From: an uncultured Saprospiraceae bacterium
GTDB lineage: Bacteria > Bacteroidota > Bacteroidia > Chitinophagales > Saprospiraceae
Direction: 5' to 3'
Assembly (NCBI GenBank): GCA_905479665.1
Contig: CAJQNM010000583.1
Coordinates: 1-12,187 of the forward strand
Length of the DNA: 12,187 nucleotides
Translations under genes and position numbers: made by a program
The notes under the pieces: generated by a model
Told to the model about the DNA's origin: nothing
Seen by the model: only the letters and a program-made list of their open reading frames with translations
Database searches by the model: none
In this document: one piece after another, positions 1 through 6,532 of the stretch
Numbering within the stretch: position 1 is the stretch's first letter
Layout: each line of letters starts with the position of its first letter

Positions 1-13
1 CAGTCATTGCCAT
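1..13 (-). CDS. rpsH: 30S ribosomal protein S8, first codons only (partial)
   Basis: Only the beginning of this gene is inside the window. Seventeen bases after the rpsN stop, the minus strand reads ATG GCA ATG ACT G, giving M-A-M-T, which fits the usual N-terminus of S8 (M-T-D-P-I). The true start may be the first ATG (position 13) or the second (position 7). An A/G-rich stretch (AAAAGAAGAA) precedes it. The identification rests on gene order, since rpsN is normally followed by rpsH in the spc operon, and on these few codons. The rest lies left of the window. Confidence 0.65.
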
Positions 14-30
14 GCTATTCTTCTTTTGAT

Positions 31-300
31 CTACCAGCTGGCTTTTGTGATACCAGGAATCTTCCCATTCAATGCCATTTCTCTAAATTTCACTCGACAC
101 AAGCCAAACTGGCGCATGTATCCCTTAGGTCGACCAGTCAATCTGCATCGGTTATGCAACCGTACTGCAGAACTGTTCTTGGGCAGTCTATCGAGTGCCT
201 CCCAGTCCCCTTCTTCTTTTAGCTTCTTGCGCAGATCAGCATACTTAGCGACCATCTTGGCACGCTTACGTTCTCGGGCAATTAATGATTTTCTAGCCAT
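31..300 (-). CDS. rpsN: 30S ribosomal protein S14, zinc-independent (C-minus) form
   Basis: S14 is a component of the 30S head that binds 16S rRNA late in assembly, next to S3 and S10. The 89-residue product has the family signature around residues 47-69 (LHNRC.LTGRPKGY.RQFGLCR) and the usual C-terminus ending KASW. It is the longer C-minus form: only Cys52 and Cys68 are present, so the two CxxC pairs of the short zinc-binding paralogue are absent. That predicts folding independent of zinc supply. Its ATG overlaps the rplE stop by one base (TAATG), which suggests translational coupling, and rpsH follows after 17 bases. It looks intact and ordinary for Bacteroidota. Confidence 0.97.
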   Translation of the reverse strand: MARKSLIARERKRAKMVAKYADLRKKLKEEGDWEALDRLPKNSSAVRLHNRCRLTGRPKGYMRQFGLCRVKFREMALNGKIPGITKASW

Positions 301-857
301 TAGTTGTTTTGATTTTTAAACGGCATTCCCATCTCCTTAAGAAGAAAAAGTGCCTCTGCATCTGTTTTGGCAGTCGTCACAAAAGTGATATCCATACCCG
401 AGATGCGATTTATTTTATCCAGATCGATTTCTGGGAAAATAATTTGTTCTGTAACACCCATCGAGTAGTTGCCTCGACCGTCAAAGCTCTTGTCATTGAT
501 CCCGCGAAAGTCGCGTACCCGTGGCAAAGCCACTGAAATGAGCCTTTCCAAAAACTCATACATCCGCTCTCGGCGCAAAGTAACTCGTGCGCCGATGGGC
601 ATGTCCTCCCGTAACTTAAAGTTTGACACGGCCTTTTTAGACAACGTGGGCACTGCTTTCTGGCCGGCGATCTCGGACATTTCGGCAAGCGCATTGTCCA
701 CCAGTTTCTTATCCTGGGTAGCTTGACCGACACCTTGATTTATGCAGATTTTGGTAAGCTTGGGAATCTCCATTGAGCTCTTGTAACCAAACTGCTCTAG
801 GAGCTTGGGCGCCACATTTTCTTCGTAGTGCTTTCTCAGATTTGGTGTATAACTCAT
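300..857 (-). CDS. rplE: 50S ribosomal protein L5
   Basis: L5 binds 5S rRNA, is part of the central protuberance, and contacts the P-site tRNA and the S13 bridge. The 185-residue product has the usual length and typical L5 segments: PKLTKICINQGVGQA near residues 32-46, a basic loop near 72-82 (SKKAVSNFKLR), and LPRVRDFRGI at 111-120. Its ATG overlaps the rplX stop as ATGA (4 bases), and its own TAA shares a base with the rpsN start. rplX, rplE and rpsN are therefore probably translated as a coupled trio. No anomalies were seen. Confidence 0.98.
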   Translation of the reverse strand: MSYTPNLRKHYEENVAPKLLEQFGYKSSMEIPKLTKICINQGVGQATQDKKLVDNALAEMSEIAGQKAVPTLSKKAVSNFKLREDMPIGARVTLRRERMYEFLERLISVALPRVRDFRGINDKSFDGRGNYSMGVTEQIIFPEIDLDKINRISGMDITFVTTAKTDAEALFLLKEMGMPFKNQNN

Positions 858-1186
858 GATGACAATGTTTGGTTGGATTTTTTAGCATAGCGCACCAACT
901 TATCATCTTCCAAGCGACGTCCTATACGAGTGGGTTCTCCACTCTGTGGGTCAATCAACATCAGATTTGAAAGATGTATGGTGTTATTTATTTCCCTTAT
1001 GCCTCCGGCTTGTTCGTTGGTGGGCTTTGCGTGTTTGCGTGCTACATTTACGCCCTCCACAATCGCTCGGTATTTACCAGGATACACCTCTAGAACCTCA
1101 CCTTCATTGCCTTTGTAAGACCCTGCAATGACCCTGACCCGGTCTCCCTTCTTAATGTGCAATTTGCCTGTATACTTCTTCGCCAT
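854..1186 (-). CDS. rplX: 50S ribosomal protein L24
   Basis: L24 starts assembly of the 50S subunit by binding the 5' end of 23S rRNA, and later sits near the tunnel exit. A KOW motif lies at about residues 12-39 (KKGDRVRVIAGSYKGNEGEV), followed by the characteristic VEGVNVARKHAKP segment at 43-55. At 110 residues it has the common bacterial length. The ATG at 1186 is 12 bases after the rplN stop. The 3' end overlaps the rplE start by 4 bases. The final ten residues (AKKSNQTLSS) are a polar tail with no obvious motif. Confidence 0.98.
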   Translation of the reverse strand: MAKKYTGKLHIKKGDRVRVIAGSYKGNEGEVLEVYPGKYRAIVEGVNVARKHAKPTNEQAGGIREINNTIHLSNLMLIDPQSGEPTRIGRRLEDDKLVRYAKKSNQTLSS

Positions 1187-1198
1187 CGCTACCTTTTC

Positions 1199-1564
1199 TT
1201 AGAGCACTTCAGGTGCCAATGAAATAATTCTCATGTAGTCGCGGTCGCGCAACTCACGCGCTACCGGACCAAATATTCGTGTGCCTCGAGGTTCATCAGC
1301 TGCTGTCAGTAAGACGACTGCATTGTCGTCAAAACGAATGTAGGAACCATCCGTACGTCGAATCTCCTTTTTAGTGCGAACGACCACAGCTTTGGACACG
1401 GTGCCCTTTTTCAGACCACCCGGTGAGGCTTCTTTTACCGTAACCACAATGGTATCTCCGATTGAGGCATAACGCCTCCGCGTACCTCCCAAAACACGAA
1501 TGCACAAGACTTCCTTGGCTCCACTGTTGTCGGCAACTTTCAATCTGCTCTCTTGCTGAATCAT
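1199..1564 (-). CDS. rplN: 50S ribosomal protein L14
   Basis: L14 lies on the 50S interface face, forms bridges with 16S rRNA and is the docking site of the silencing factor RsfS. The 121-residue product starts MIQQESRLKVADNSGAKEV, close to the universal L14 N-terminus. It carries the signature region at about 60-86 (AVVVRTKKEIRR..GSYIRFDDNAVVL) and ends in the usual GPVARELR region. The ATG lies 19 bases after the rpsQ stop, preceded by an A-rich leader (AAAAGAATAAAGCACG) without a clear Shine-Dalgarno. It is of normal length and looks intact. Confidence 0.98.
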   Translation of the reverse strand: MIQQESRLKVADNSGAKEVLCIRVLGGTRRRYASIGDTIVVTVKEASPGGLKKGTVSKAVVVRTKKEIRRTDGSYIRFDDNAVVLLTAADEPRGTRIFGPVARELRDRDYMRIISLAPEVL

Positions 1565-1583
1565 CGTGCTTTATTCTTTTCGG

Positions 1584-1844
1584 TTACTTCGCTTTTTCGA
1601 TCACCTCGATCAGACGCCACTTCTTGTTCTTGCTGAGTGGACGAGTTTCCATAATCTTTACGGTATCTCCTATTTGGCACTCATTATTGGCATCGTGTGC
1701 CATAAATTTCTTGTCCTTCTTGACAAATTTGCCATAGATCGGGTGGCGCAATCGTCGCTGCACGACGACCGTAATGGACTTGTCCATCTTATTGCTGGCC
1801 ACAGTGCCTATACGAGTTTTCCTTAAATTTCTTTGCTCCTCCAT
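1584..1844 (-). CDS. rpsQ: 30S ribosomal protein S17
   Basis: S17 is a primary 16S rRNA-binding protein of the 30S body with an OB fold. The product is 86 residues. It shows RKTRIGTVASNKMDKSITV at 8-26, the HPIYGKF segment at 34-40, and the family signature GDTVKIMETRPLSKNKKW at 59-76. The rpmC stop lies a single base upstream of this ATG, so translation is probably coupled to L29. rplN follows after 19 bases. The size and domain are ordinary. Confidence 0.98.
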   Translation of the reverse strand: MEEQRNLRKTRIGTVASNKMDKSITVVVQRRLRHPIYGKFVKKDKKFMAHDANNECQIGDTVKIMETRPLSKNKKWRLIEVIEKAK

Positions 1845-1845
1845 A

Positions 1846-2103
1846 TTACTTCCTTCGTCGAGCTCTAGTCTTCGAGCGTTTGGCCAATTGATTTTCAGTT
1901 AATTCGCCCAGTTCTCTGCGGCGTACTTCCGTTTTCAAACGGGCGACATCCCTGCGTACTTCACGCAAAGCCAGTGGATTTTCCAATCCCTTTGTCGCAT
2001 GATCGAACGTCATCTTATGGTACTGTCCCTCCGTCTCTGCCAGTTCATTGCGCAGATCGTCGAGATTAAATTCTTTTAGTTCTAATGTCTTCTTCGTTGG
2101 CAT
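1846..2103 (-). CDS. rpmC: 50S ribosomal protein L29 with basic C-terminal extension
   Basis: L29 sits at the rim of the peptide exit tunnel beside L23 and contributes to the docking area for nascent-chain factors. The two-helix core spans about residues 10-68, with the signature NPLALREVRRDVARLKT at 42-58 and RRELGEL closing the core. At 85 residues it exceeds the usual 60-70. There is a short N-terminal addition and a tail of about 17 residues ending in a dense basic run (KRSKTRARRRK). The reading frame is clean and ends one base before rpsQ, so the tail is not an obvious frameshift. rplP lies 12 bases upstream. Identity is secure; the role of the tail is unknown. Confidence 0.96.
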   Translation of the reverse strand: MPTKKTLELKEFNLDDLRNELAETEGQYHKMTFDHATKGLENPLALREVRRDVARLKTEVRRRELGELTENQLAKRSKTRARRRK

Positions 2104-2115
2104 GCCAAATTTGAT

Positions 2116-2535
2116 TTATGCTTGAAAGTCTGTGCGGATGACAAATTTGGTTTGTACAGGTAATTTTTGCGCTGCCAACCTCAGTGCTTGTTTCGCTACG
2201 TCGGGTGTTACTCCATCCAGCTCAAACATGATTCGACCCGGTTTTACGACAGCTACATAATGATCGAGTGCCCCTTTACCTTTACCCATCCGTACCTCCT
2301 GTGGTTTTGAAGTAATCGGCTTGTCCGGAAATATGCGAATCCATACCTGACCTTCTCTCTTCATGTGTCGGGTCATGGCAATCCGAGCAGATTCGATCTG
2401 ACGACTGGTAATGCGACCAGCATCGAGCGTTTTCAACCCAAAAGATCCGAAGGAAACAGAACTGCCACGATGTGCCAGGCCGCGGTTGCGACCCTTTTGC
2501 ATCTTCCGATATTTAGTCCGTTTTGGCTGTAGCAT
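2116..2535 (-). CDS. rplP: 50S ribosomal protein L16
   Basis: L16 binds 23S rRNA near the A site and helps position aminoacyl-tRNA. The 139-residue product carries the L16 signatures: PKRTKYRK at the N-terminus, the GQVWIRIFPDKPIT segment at 62-75 and VRMGKGKG at 81-88. Arg82 of the last motif aligns with the arginine hydroxylated in E. coli L16. The ATG is preceded by AAAAAATAGGTC, so a weak AGG lies close to the start. The gap to rpsC upstream is 83 bases, the largest in the cluster, and holds a candidate promoter and a hairpin. rplP may therefore be partly transcribed on its own with the genes after it. Confidence 0.98.
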   Translation of the reverse strand: MLQPKRTKYRKMQKGRNRGLAHRGSSVSFGSFGLKTLDAGRITSRQIESARIAMTRHMKREGQVWIRIFPDKPITSKPQEVRMGKGKGALDHYVAVVKPGRIMFELDGVTPDVAKQALRLAAQKLPVQTKFVIRTDFQA

Positions 2536-2569
2536 GACCTATTTTTTAGCACAAATTCACTCAATTCCT

Positions 2570-2598
2570 TACCCTTTCCGAAAAGTTTGGCAAAGGTA
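2570..2598 (-). promoter_or_regulatory. Imperfect hairpin in the rpsC-rplP gap
   Basis: In the minus-strand RNA the arms TACC-TTT-(G)-CC and GG-AAA-(G)-GGTA can pair to nine base pairs with one bulged G on each side, around a nine-base loop. It lies about 34 bases upstream of the rplP ATG. There is no following U-tract, so it does not look like an intrinsic terminator. A processing site, an attenuator or a ribosomal-protein binding site are possible, but none is shown. Confidence 0.4.
2591..2598 (-). promoter_or_regulatory. Candidate internal -7 promoter element upstream of rplP
   Basis: The minus strand reads TACCTTTG here, an exact match to the Bacteroidota -7 consensus TAnnTTTG, inside the 83-base gap. 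No convincing TTTG -33 element lies 19-21 bases upstream; at a 20-base spacing the sequence is CTAG. The same octamer also occurs inside rplD at 5443-5450, where it is presumably chance, so the match alone is weak. If real, it would start an RNA with a leader of about 50 nt that drives rplP and the genes after it. Confidence 0.35.
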
Positions 2599-2618
2599 AA
2601 ATCTTTACTATTATTATT

Positions 2619-3341
2619 CTAGCGATTTTTCATATTTCTGCCACCGCCACCGCCGCGACGACGTCCAGGACCTGAATCTCTTTTCTCGACACCTACATTC
2701 GGCGATAGATCGCGTTTGCCCAGGACTTCTCCACGGCAAATCCACACTTTTACCCCGATCTTACCATAGACAGTCATGGCTTCAACCAACGCATAGTCAA
2801 TATCCGCACGGAAGGTGTGGAGTGGAATGCGACCATCTTTGTATTCTTCAGTTCGAGCCATTTCGGCTCCATTGAGGCGACCACTGATACGAATCTTAAT
2901 GCCTTCTGCACCAGCACGCATAGTAGACTGTAGGGACATCTTACTGGCCCGGCGAAAGTTGATCCGTGACTCCAGCTGTTTGGCGATCGACTCTGCAACG
3001 ATTGTAGCGTCGAGTTCCGGTTTGCGTATCTCTACAATATTGATCTGTACATCCTGCCCACTGAGTTTTTTCAACTCCTCTTTGATGGCATCGACCTCAG
3101 ATCCTCCTTTACCAATAATGATACCAGGCCTGCTCGTGTGAACAGTGACCGTGATACGCTTGAGTGTACGCTCGATAACAACGCGAGCGATGCCACCTTT
3201 TTGTACCCGTGCCTGGAGATACTTTCGGATGCGCGCATCTCCTATCACTTTGTCAGCGTACGTAGCACCACCAAACCAATTGGATTCCCATCCCTTGATG
3301 ATTCCTAGTCGATTGCCTATTGGATTCGTTTTTTGACCCAT
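2619..3341 (-). CDS. rpsC: 30S ribosomal protein S3
   Basis: S3 forms part of the mRNA entry channel on the 30S head and contributes to ribosomal helicase activity. The 240-residue product starts MGQKTNPIGNRLG, the usual S3 N-terminus. It has a type II KH domain with the GKGG loop at residues 77-80, and a C-terminal S3 domain (about 120-210) that includes RAGAEGIKIRISGRLNGAE. The tail is rich in arginine and glycine (GRRRGGGGGR), a disordered basic extension. The ATG at 3341 has an A/T-rich leader without a Shine-Dalgarno, 26 bases after the rplV stop. The 83-base gap downstream separates it from rplP. Confidence 0.98.
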   Translation of the reverse strand: MGQKTNPIGNRLGIIKGWESNWFGGATYADKVIGDARIRKYLQARVQKGGIARVVIERTLKRITVTVHTSRPGIIIGKGGSEVDAIKEELKKLSGQDVQINIVEIRKPELDATIVAESIAKQLESRINFRRASKMSLQSTMRAGAEGIKIRISGRLNGAEMARTEEYKDGRIPLHTFRADIDYALVEAMTVYGKIGVKVWICRGEVLGKRDLSPNVGVEKRDSGPGRRRGGGGGRNMKNR

Positions 3342-3367
3342 ATACTTTATTTCAAATAACTTAGTAT

Positions 3368-3757
3368 CTATTCTTCTTCCGATGATGTAGTCACAAGGTC
3401 GTCATCGATCGGCACAAGATTCTCAACAACGAGAGTCACATGGTTAGATCGTTTACGAATACGTTGTGCGCGGCCATGAGGTGCTGGTCGAAAGCGCTTG
3501 AGCATGCCAGCCTCATTGACCATAATGGTTTTTACAACCAAAGAGTGATCGTCGGCATTGAGTGCCATGTTCAGTTTGTACTCCCAGTTTGCAATGGCAG
3601 AGAGCAAGACTTTTTCCAGCCACACTGCACCTTCCTTTTTGGTAAAGCGCAAAATATTCAGTGCGGCGTCGACATCTTTTCCTCGTATTACATCTGCCAC
3701 CAACCTCATCTTACGAGCCGACATTGGGCAGTTTTTCAATTTTGCGATAGCTTCCAT
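3368..3757 (-). CDS. rplV: 50S ribosomal protein L22
   Basis: L22 binds 23S rRNA; its long beta-hairpin lines the nascent peptide tunnel. The 129-residue product shows the early PMSARKMRLVADVIRGK motif at 11-27. The hairpin region at about 80-98 (VNEAGMLKRFRPAPHGRA) is continuous, with no insertion or deletion of the kind linked to macrolide resistance. The C-terminus has an acidic tail (DDD...SSEEE) beyond the core, unlike the basic tails of its neighbours S3 and L29. An AGGAAAGGA run sits about ten bases before the ATG, one of the few Shine-Dalgarno-like sequences in the cluster. The gap to rpsS is 19 bases. Confidence 0.98.
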   Translation of the reverse strand: MEAIAKLKNCPMSARKMRLVADVIRGKDVDAALNILRFTKKEGAVWLEKVLLSAIANWEYKLNMALNADDHSLVVKTIMVNEAGMLKRFRPAPHGRAQRIRKRSNHVTLVVENLVPIDDDLVTTSSEEE

Positions 3758-3776
3758 ATCAAGATTCCTTTCCTAA

Positions 3777-4046
3777 TTAGCGTTTGCGATTTCCGGCGTG
3801 GCCTCTGAAAACACGGGTTGGAGAAAACTCTCCCAGTTTATGACCGACCATGTTCTCGGTGATAAATACCGGAACAAAAGTTTTCCCGTTATGCACAGCG
3901 ATCGTCTCACCGACCATGTCGGGAATAACCATCGAAGACCGTGACCAGGTTTTGATCACCTTTTTCTTCTTGCTTTCTTTTGCTGCCTCTACTTTCTTAA
4001 GTAGACTGTACTGGATGTAAGGTCCTTTTTTTAATGATCTGGCCAT
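3777..4046 (-). CDS. rpsS: 30S ribosomal protein S19
   Basis: S19 is in the 30S head, pairs with S13, and lies close to the A-site tRNA and the bridge to L5. The 89-residue product begins MARSLKKGPY. It has TWSRSSMVIPDMVG at 33-46 and the signature NGKTFVPVFITENMVGHKLG at 53-72, followed by EFSPTRVFRGH. Three bases separate its ATG from the rplB stop, so the two are probably translated together. rplV follows after 19 bases. Normal length, no anomalies. Confidence 0.98.
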   Translation of the reverse strand: MARSLKKGPYIQYSLLKKVEAAKESKKKKVIKTWSRSSMVIPDMVGETIAVHNGKTFVPVFITENMVGHKLGEFSPTRVFRGHAGNRKR

Positions 4047-4049
4047 CTT

Positions 4050-4874
4050 TTACTTTTTACGCCGACTGATGATAAGTTTACTAGAAGGCTTGTTGACCTT
4101 GCGGGTTTTCTGCCCTTTGGCCATGATACCTGTACGAGATCGTGGGTGTCCACCAGAAGCACGGCCTTCTCCACCGCCCATAGGGTGATCCACAGGATTC
4201 ATCGCGACTCCTCTTACTCTTGGTCGACGACCTCTCCAGCGTTTTCGACCCGCTTTACCCAGCACTTGCTGATTGTGGTCAGGATTGGAAGCTGTTCCGA
4301 TACTTGCTCGGCAATTTGCCATGATTCGTCGTACCTCACCTGAGGGCAATTTGACCACTACATATTTATCTTCCTTTCCCACCAAAGTGGCGGATGTACC
4401 GGCACTGCGCACTAATGCAGCACCTCTACCGGGCACCATTTCGATACCGTAGATACTCGCACCAAGGGGAATATCTGCCAAATGAAGCGTATTGCCCACA
4501 TTTGGCGGAGCCCCTTTGCCTGATTGAATAGCATCTCCTACCTGCACACCTTTTGGTGCGAGCATGTATCTTTTCTCCCCATCGGCATACACCAGAAGGG
4601 CGATATAAGCCGATCGGTTTGGATCATATTCGATCGTCGATACCTTGGCTGGGATTCCATCTTTGTCGCGCTTAAAATCAATAACGCGATAGCGTCTTTT
4701 ATGACCACCACCTCGATTACGCATGGTCATCTTACCCTTGCGGTTACGACCACCTGTTTTTGACATAGGCGCAAGCAGGCTCTTTTCTGGCTCGTCTGTG
4801 GTTACCTCCACGTTGAGGTTACCGACCCGAAAACGAGTACCTGGTGTGCGCGGCTTATATTTTCTTAATGCCAT
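4050..4874 (-). CDS. rplB: 50S ribosomal protein L2
   Basis: L2 is one of the most conserved 23S rRNA-binding proteins. It is needed for subunit association and lies close to the peptidyl transferase centre. The 274-residue product has the RNA-binding N-terminal OB domain, a KOW-like middle, and the C-terminal signature NPVDHPMGGGEGR at 226-238. His230 corresponds to the conserved E. coli His229 (numbered without Met). The basic end (KPSSKLIISRRKK) is also typical. It starts 20 bases after the rplW stop and ends 3 bases before rpsS. No frameshift or truncation was found. Confidence 0.98.
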   Translation of the reverse strand: MALRKYKPRTPGTRFRVGNLNVEVTTDEPEKSLLAPMSKTGGRNRKGKMTMRNRGGGHKRRYRVIDFKRDKDGIPAKVSTIEYDPNRSAYIALLVYADGEKRYMLAPKGVQVGDAIQSGKGAPPNVGNTLHLADIPLGASIYGIEMVPGRGAALVRSAGTSATLVGKEDKYVVVKLPSGEVRRIMANCRASIGTASNPDHNQQVLGKAGRKRWRGRRPRVRGVAMNPVDHPMGGGEGRASGGHPRSRTGIMAKGQKTRKVNKPSSKLIISRRKK

Positions 4875-4894
4875 AATTCGAATTCACTAAATTT

Positions 4895-5191
4895 CTAAAT
4901 GTCTCCAAAGAAATCAATTTCCTCTCCTACTGCCAGCTTGACGATGGCTTTCTTATATGATTTAATCCGTCCTTTTTGTACTCCGGCACGTGTATTTCTT
5001 GTCTTGGCCTTCGCAGGCATGACCGAAGTATTGACCGAATCGACAGTGACGTTGTAAAACTTCTCGACAGCTTTACGAATCTCAACCTTATTGGCTTCTT
5101 TATTCACTACAAATGAATACTGGCCTAAGGTCTCTGCAAGGCGCTCTGCCTTTTCAGAAATTATTGGTTTTATTAAAATCTTCTTTGCCAT
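4895..5191 (-). CDS. rplW: 50S ribosomal protein L23
   Basis: L23 sits at the tunnel exit with L29 and is the docking site for trigger factor and SRP. The 98-residue product shows the N-terminal KPIISEKAERL, the NKEANKVEIRKAVEKFYNV segment at 30-48 that is diagnostic of the family, and a basic loop (KAKTRNTRAGVQKGR, 61-75) expected to reach into 23S rRNA. It ends in a short acidic tail (GEEIDFFGDI). The start lies 12 bases after the rplD stop and the end 20 bases before rplB. Confidence 0.98.
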   Translation of the reverse strand: MAKKILIKPIISEKAERLAETLGQYSFVVNKEANKVEIRKAVEKFYNVTVDSVNTSVMPAKAKTRNTRAGVQKGRIKSYKKAIVKLAVGEEIDFFGDI

Positions 5192-5203
5192 AGCGCTTCG
5201 TCT

Positions 5204-5836
5204 TTATGCGTCTCCCAGGACTTTATCAATTTCACCCAAAGAGCTCTCGGCGAGTACCACCTTGTTGGCATTGAGTAAATCGTATGCGTTTAAATTACGG
5301 GCTTCCACCACTTTCGATTTTTTCAGATTGCGTGATGAGAGGTGCAATATCTGGTCAAGATCACCGGTCACAAACAATACCTTTTGATCGTCCATCTTAA
5401 GGTTTTGCAATACACCTGCAAACTCTTTGGTCTTCGGTTTGTCAAAGGTAAAGTCCTCTAGTACGACGATCGCGCCCTCGGTCGCTTTGACAGAAAGGAT
5501 CGATCTCCTTGCCAATTGCTTCACCTTCTTATTCAGCTTGAAACCAAAATTACGTGGACGTGGTCCAAAAATGCGTCCTCCTCCTCGAAAGATCGGGTTC
5601 TTAATATCACCAGCACGAGCCGTGCCTGTACCCTTTTGCTTTTTGATTTTGCGCCGTGATCCTTGTATCTCACCGCGCTCCTTGGCCTTACTCGTCCCTT
5701 GGCGTTGTTGAGCATTGTACTGCTTAACAGCCAGGTACACCGCATGCTCATTGGGTTCGATGGCGAATACCGCATCGGACAGTTCGACCGAGCGACCGGT
5801 GCTTCCTCCTTCTATGTTTAAAACATCCAGCTTCAT
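5204..5836 (-). CDS. rplD: 50S ribosomal protein L4
   Basis: L4 is a primary 23S rRNA-binding protein whose extended loop reaches the tunnel constriction; in E. coli it also represses its own S10 operon. I start it at the ATG at 5836 (210 residues, MKLDVLNIEGG). A GTG directly before it (5839) could add one residue; the ATG fits other members of the phylum better. The basic loop at roughly residues 50-100 contains KQKGTGTARAGDIKNPIFRG and GRIFGPRPR, diagnostic of L4. The rplC stop lies only a few bases upstream (TAG AGA GTG ATG), so translation is probably coupled. Whether L4 autoregulation exists in this lineage cannot be told from sequence. Confidence 0.97.
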   Translation of the reverse strand: MKLDVLNIEGGSTGRSVELSDAVFAIEPNEHAVYLAVKQYNAQQRQGTSKAKERGEIQGSRRKIKKQKGTGTARAGDIKNPIFRGGGRIFGPRPRNFGFKLNKKVKQLARRSILSVKATEGAIVVLEDFTFDKPKTKEFAGVLQNLKMDDQKVLFVTGDLDQILHLSSRNLKKSKVVEARNLNAYDLLNANKVVLAESSLGEIDKVLGDA

Positions 5837-5842
5837 CACTCT

Positions 5843-6463
5843 CTATTTTTCAATGACTACAAATGAGCCTTTGCAACCCGGAACTGCGCCCCGGACGAGG
5901 ATCAAATTCTTTTCGGGAAATAACTTAACCACATTGAGATTTTCCATCTTGACTCGGGCATTTCCTGTCTGGCCGGCCATTTTCATACCCTTGACAACTT
6001 TGGCTGGGTAGGAGGCTGCTCCAATAGATCCCGGAGCCCGCTGTCGGTTATGCTGGCCATGCGTGGCATCGCCAACCCCACGAAAGTTATGGCGTTTCAC
6101 TACACCCTGAAATCCCTTTCCCTTGGAGGTTCCAACCACGTCAACGACGTCCCCTTCGACAAATACCTCATCGATGGTCACGGTATCTCCCAATCCTTTC
6201 TCAAGATCAGAATCTCGAAATTCTACTACTTTTTTCTTGGGCGTGGTACTGGCCTTTTCGAAATGCCCAATCATAGCCTGACTGGTATTTTTCAATTTAG
6301 CTTCTGCAAAACCAAGCTGTAAGGCATTGTACCCATGCTCACTCTCGGTCTTCACCTGAGTGACTACACATGGTCCTGCTTCGATAACGGTACACGCAAT
6401 GTTTCTACCATCATCGTCGAACACGCTGGTCATACCAATCTTCTTACCGATAATTCCGTTCAC
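5843..6463 (-). CDS. rplC: 50S ribosomal protein L3, GTG start
   Basis: L3 is an early 23S rRNA-binding protein whose loop approaches the peptidyl transferase centre. The 206-residue product starts at GTG (NGIIGKKIGMTSVF follows); no ATG upstream is in frame and available. It has the L3 signature region GFQGVVKRHNF and then DATHG and PGSIG. The loop continues AASYPAKVVKGMKMAGQ. At the site of the glutamine that PrmB methylates in E. coli (PGSIGQNQTPGKV) there is no Gln here, so PrmB modification is not expected. An AGGTG lies about eight bases before the start. The 69-base gap from rpsJ holds a hairpin, so this gene may have its own translational control. Confidence 0.97.
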   Translation of the reverse strand: MNGIIGKKIGMTSVFDDDGRNIACTVIEAGPCVVTQVKTESEHGYNALQLGFAEAKLKNTSQAMIGHFEKASTTPKKKVVEFRDSDLEKGLGDTVTIDEVFVEGDVVDVVGTSKGKGFQGVVKRHNFRGVGDATHGQHNRQRAPGSIGAASYPAKVVKGMKMAGQTGNARVKMENLNVVKLFPEKNLILVRGAVPGCKGSFVVIEK

Positions 6464-6502
6464 TTTACACCTATTTACAAGTGATCAAAAATTCCTATGA
6501 AA

Positions 6503-6519
6503 TGACCCATTGGGGGTCA
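6503..6519 (-). promoter_or_regulatory. Inverted repeat in the rpsJ-rplC gap
   Basis: TGACCC and GGGTCA form a perfect six-base-pair stem around a five-base loop, in the second-largest gap of the cluster and 39 bases upstream of the rplC GTG. On the minus strand a second GACC lies just 5' of the stem (in GGGACCTGACC) and could compete for the same GGGTC arm, giving two alternative structures. No U-tract follows, so a terminator is unlikely. A leader that controls L3 translation, or an RNA processing site, would fit but is unproven. Confidence 0.45.
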
Positions 6520-6532
6520 GGTCCCAGGAGAT

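Noticed and set aside
2815..3141. 108-codon plus-strand frame opposite rpsC, and similar frames opposite rplV and rplD
   Set aside because: Antisense shadows of well-conserved ribosomal protein genes with no protein-like features of their own.
3347..3359. Palindrome TTATTT-C-AAATAA between rplV and rpsC
   Set aside because: The one-base centre cannot form an RNA hairpin of that length, and such A/T palindromes are expected by chance.
5443..5450. TACCTTTG promoter-like octamer inside rplD
   Set aside because: It encodes part of the conserved FTFDKP stretch of L4, no -33 element is seen, and there is no downstream gap to justify a promoter.
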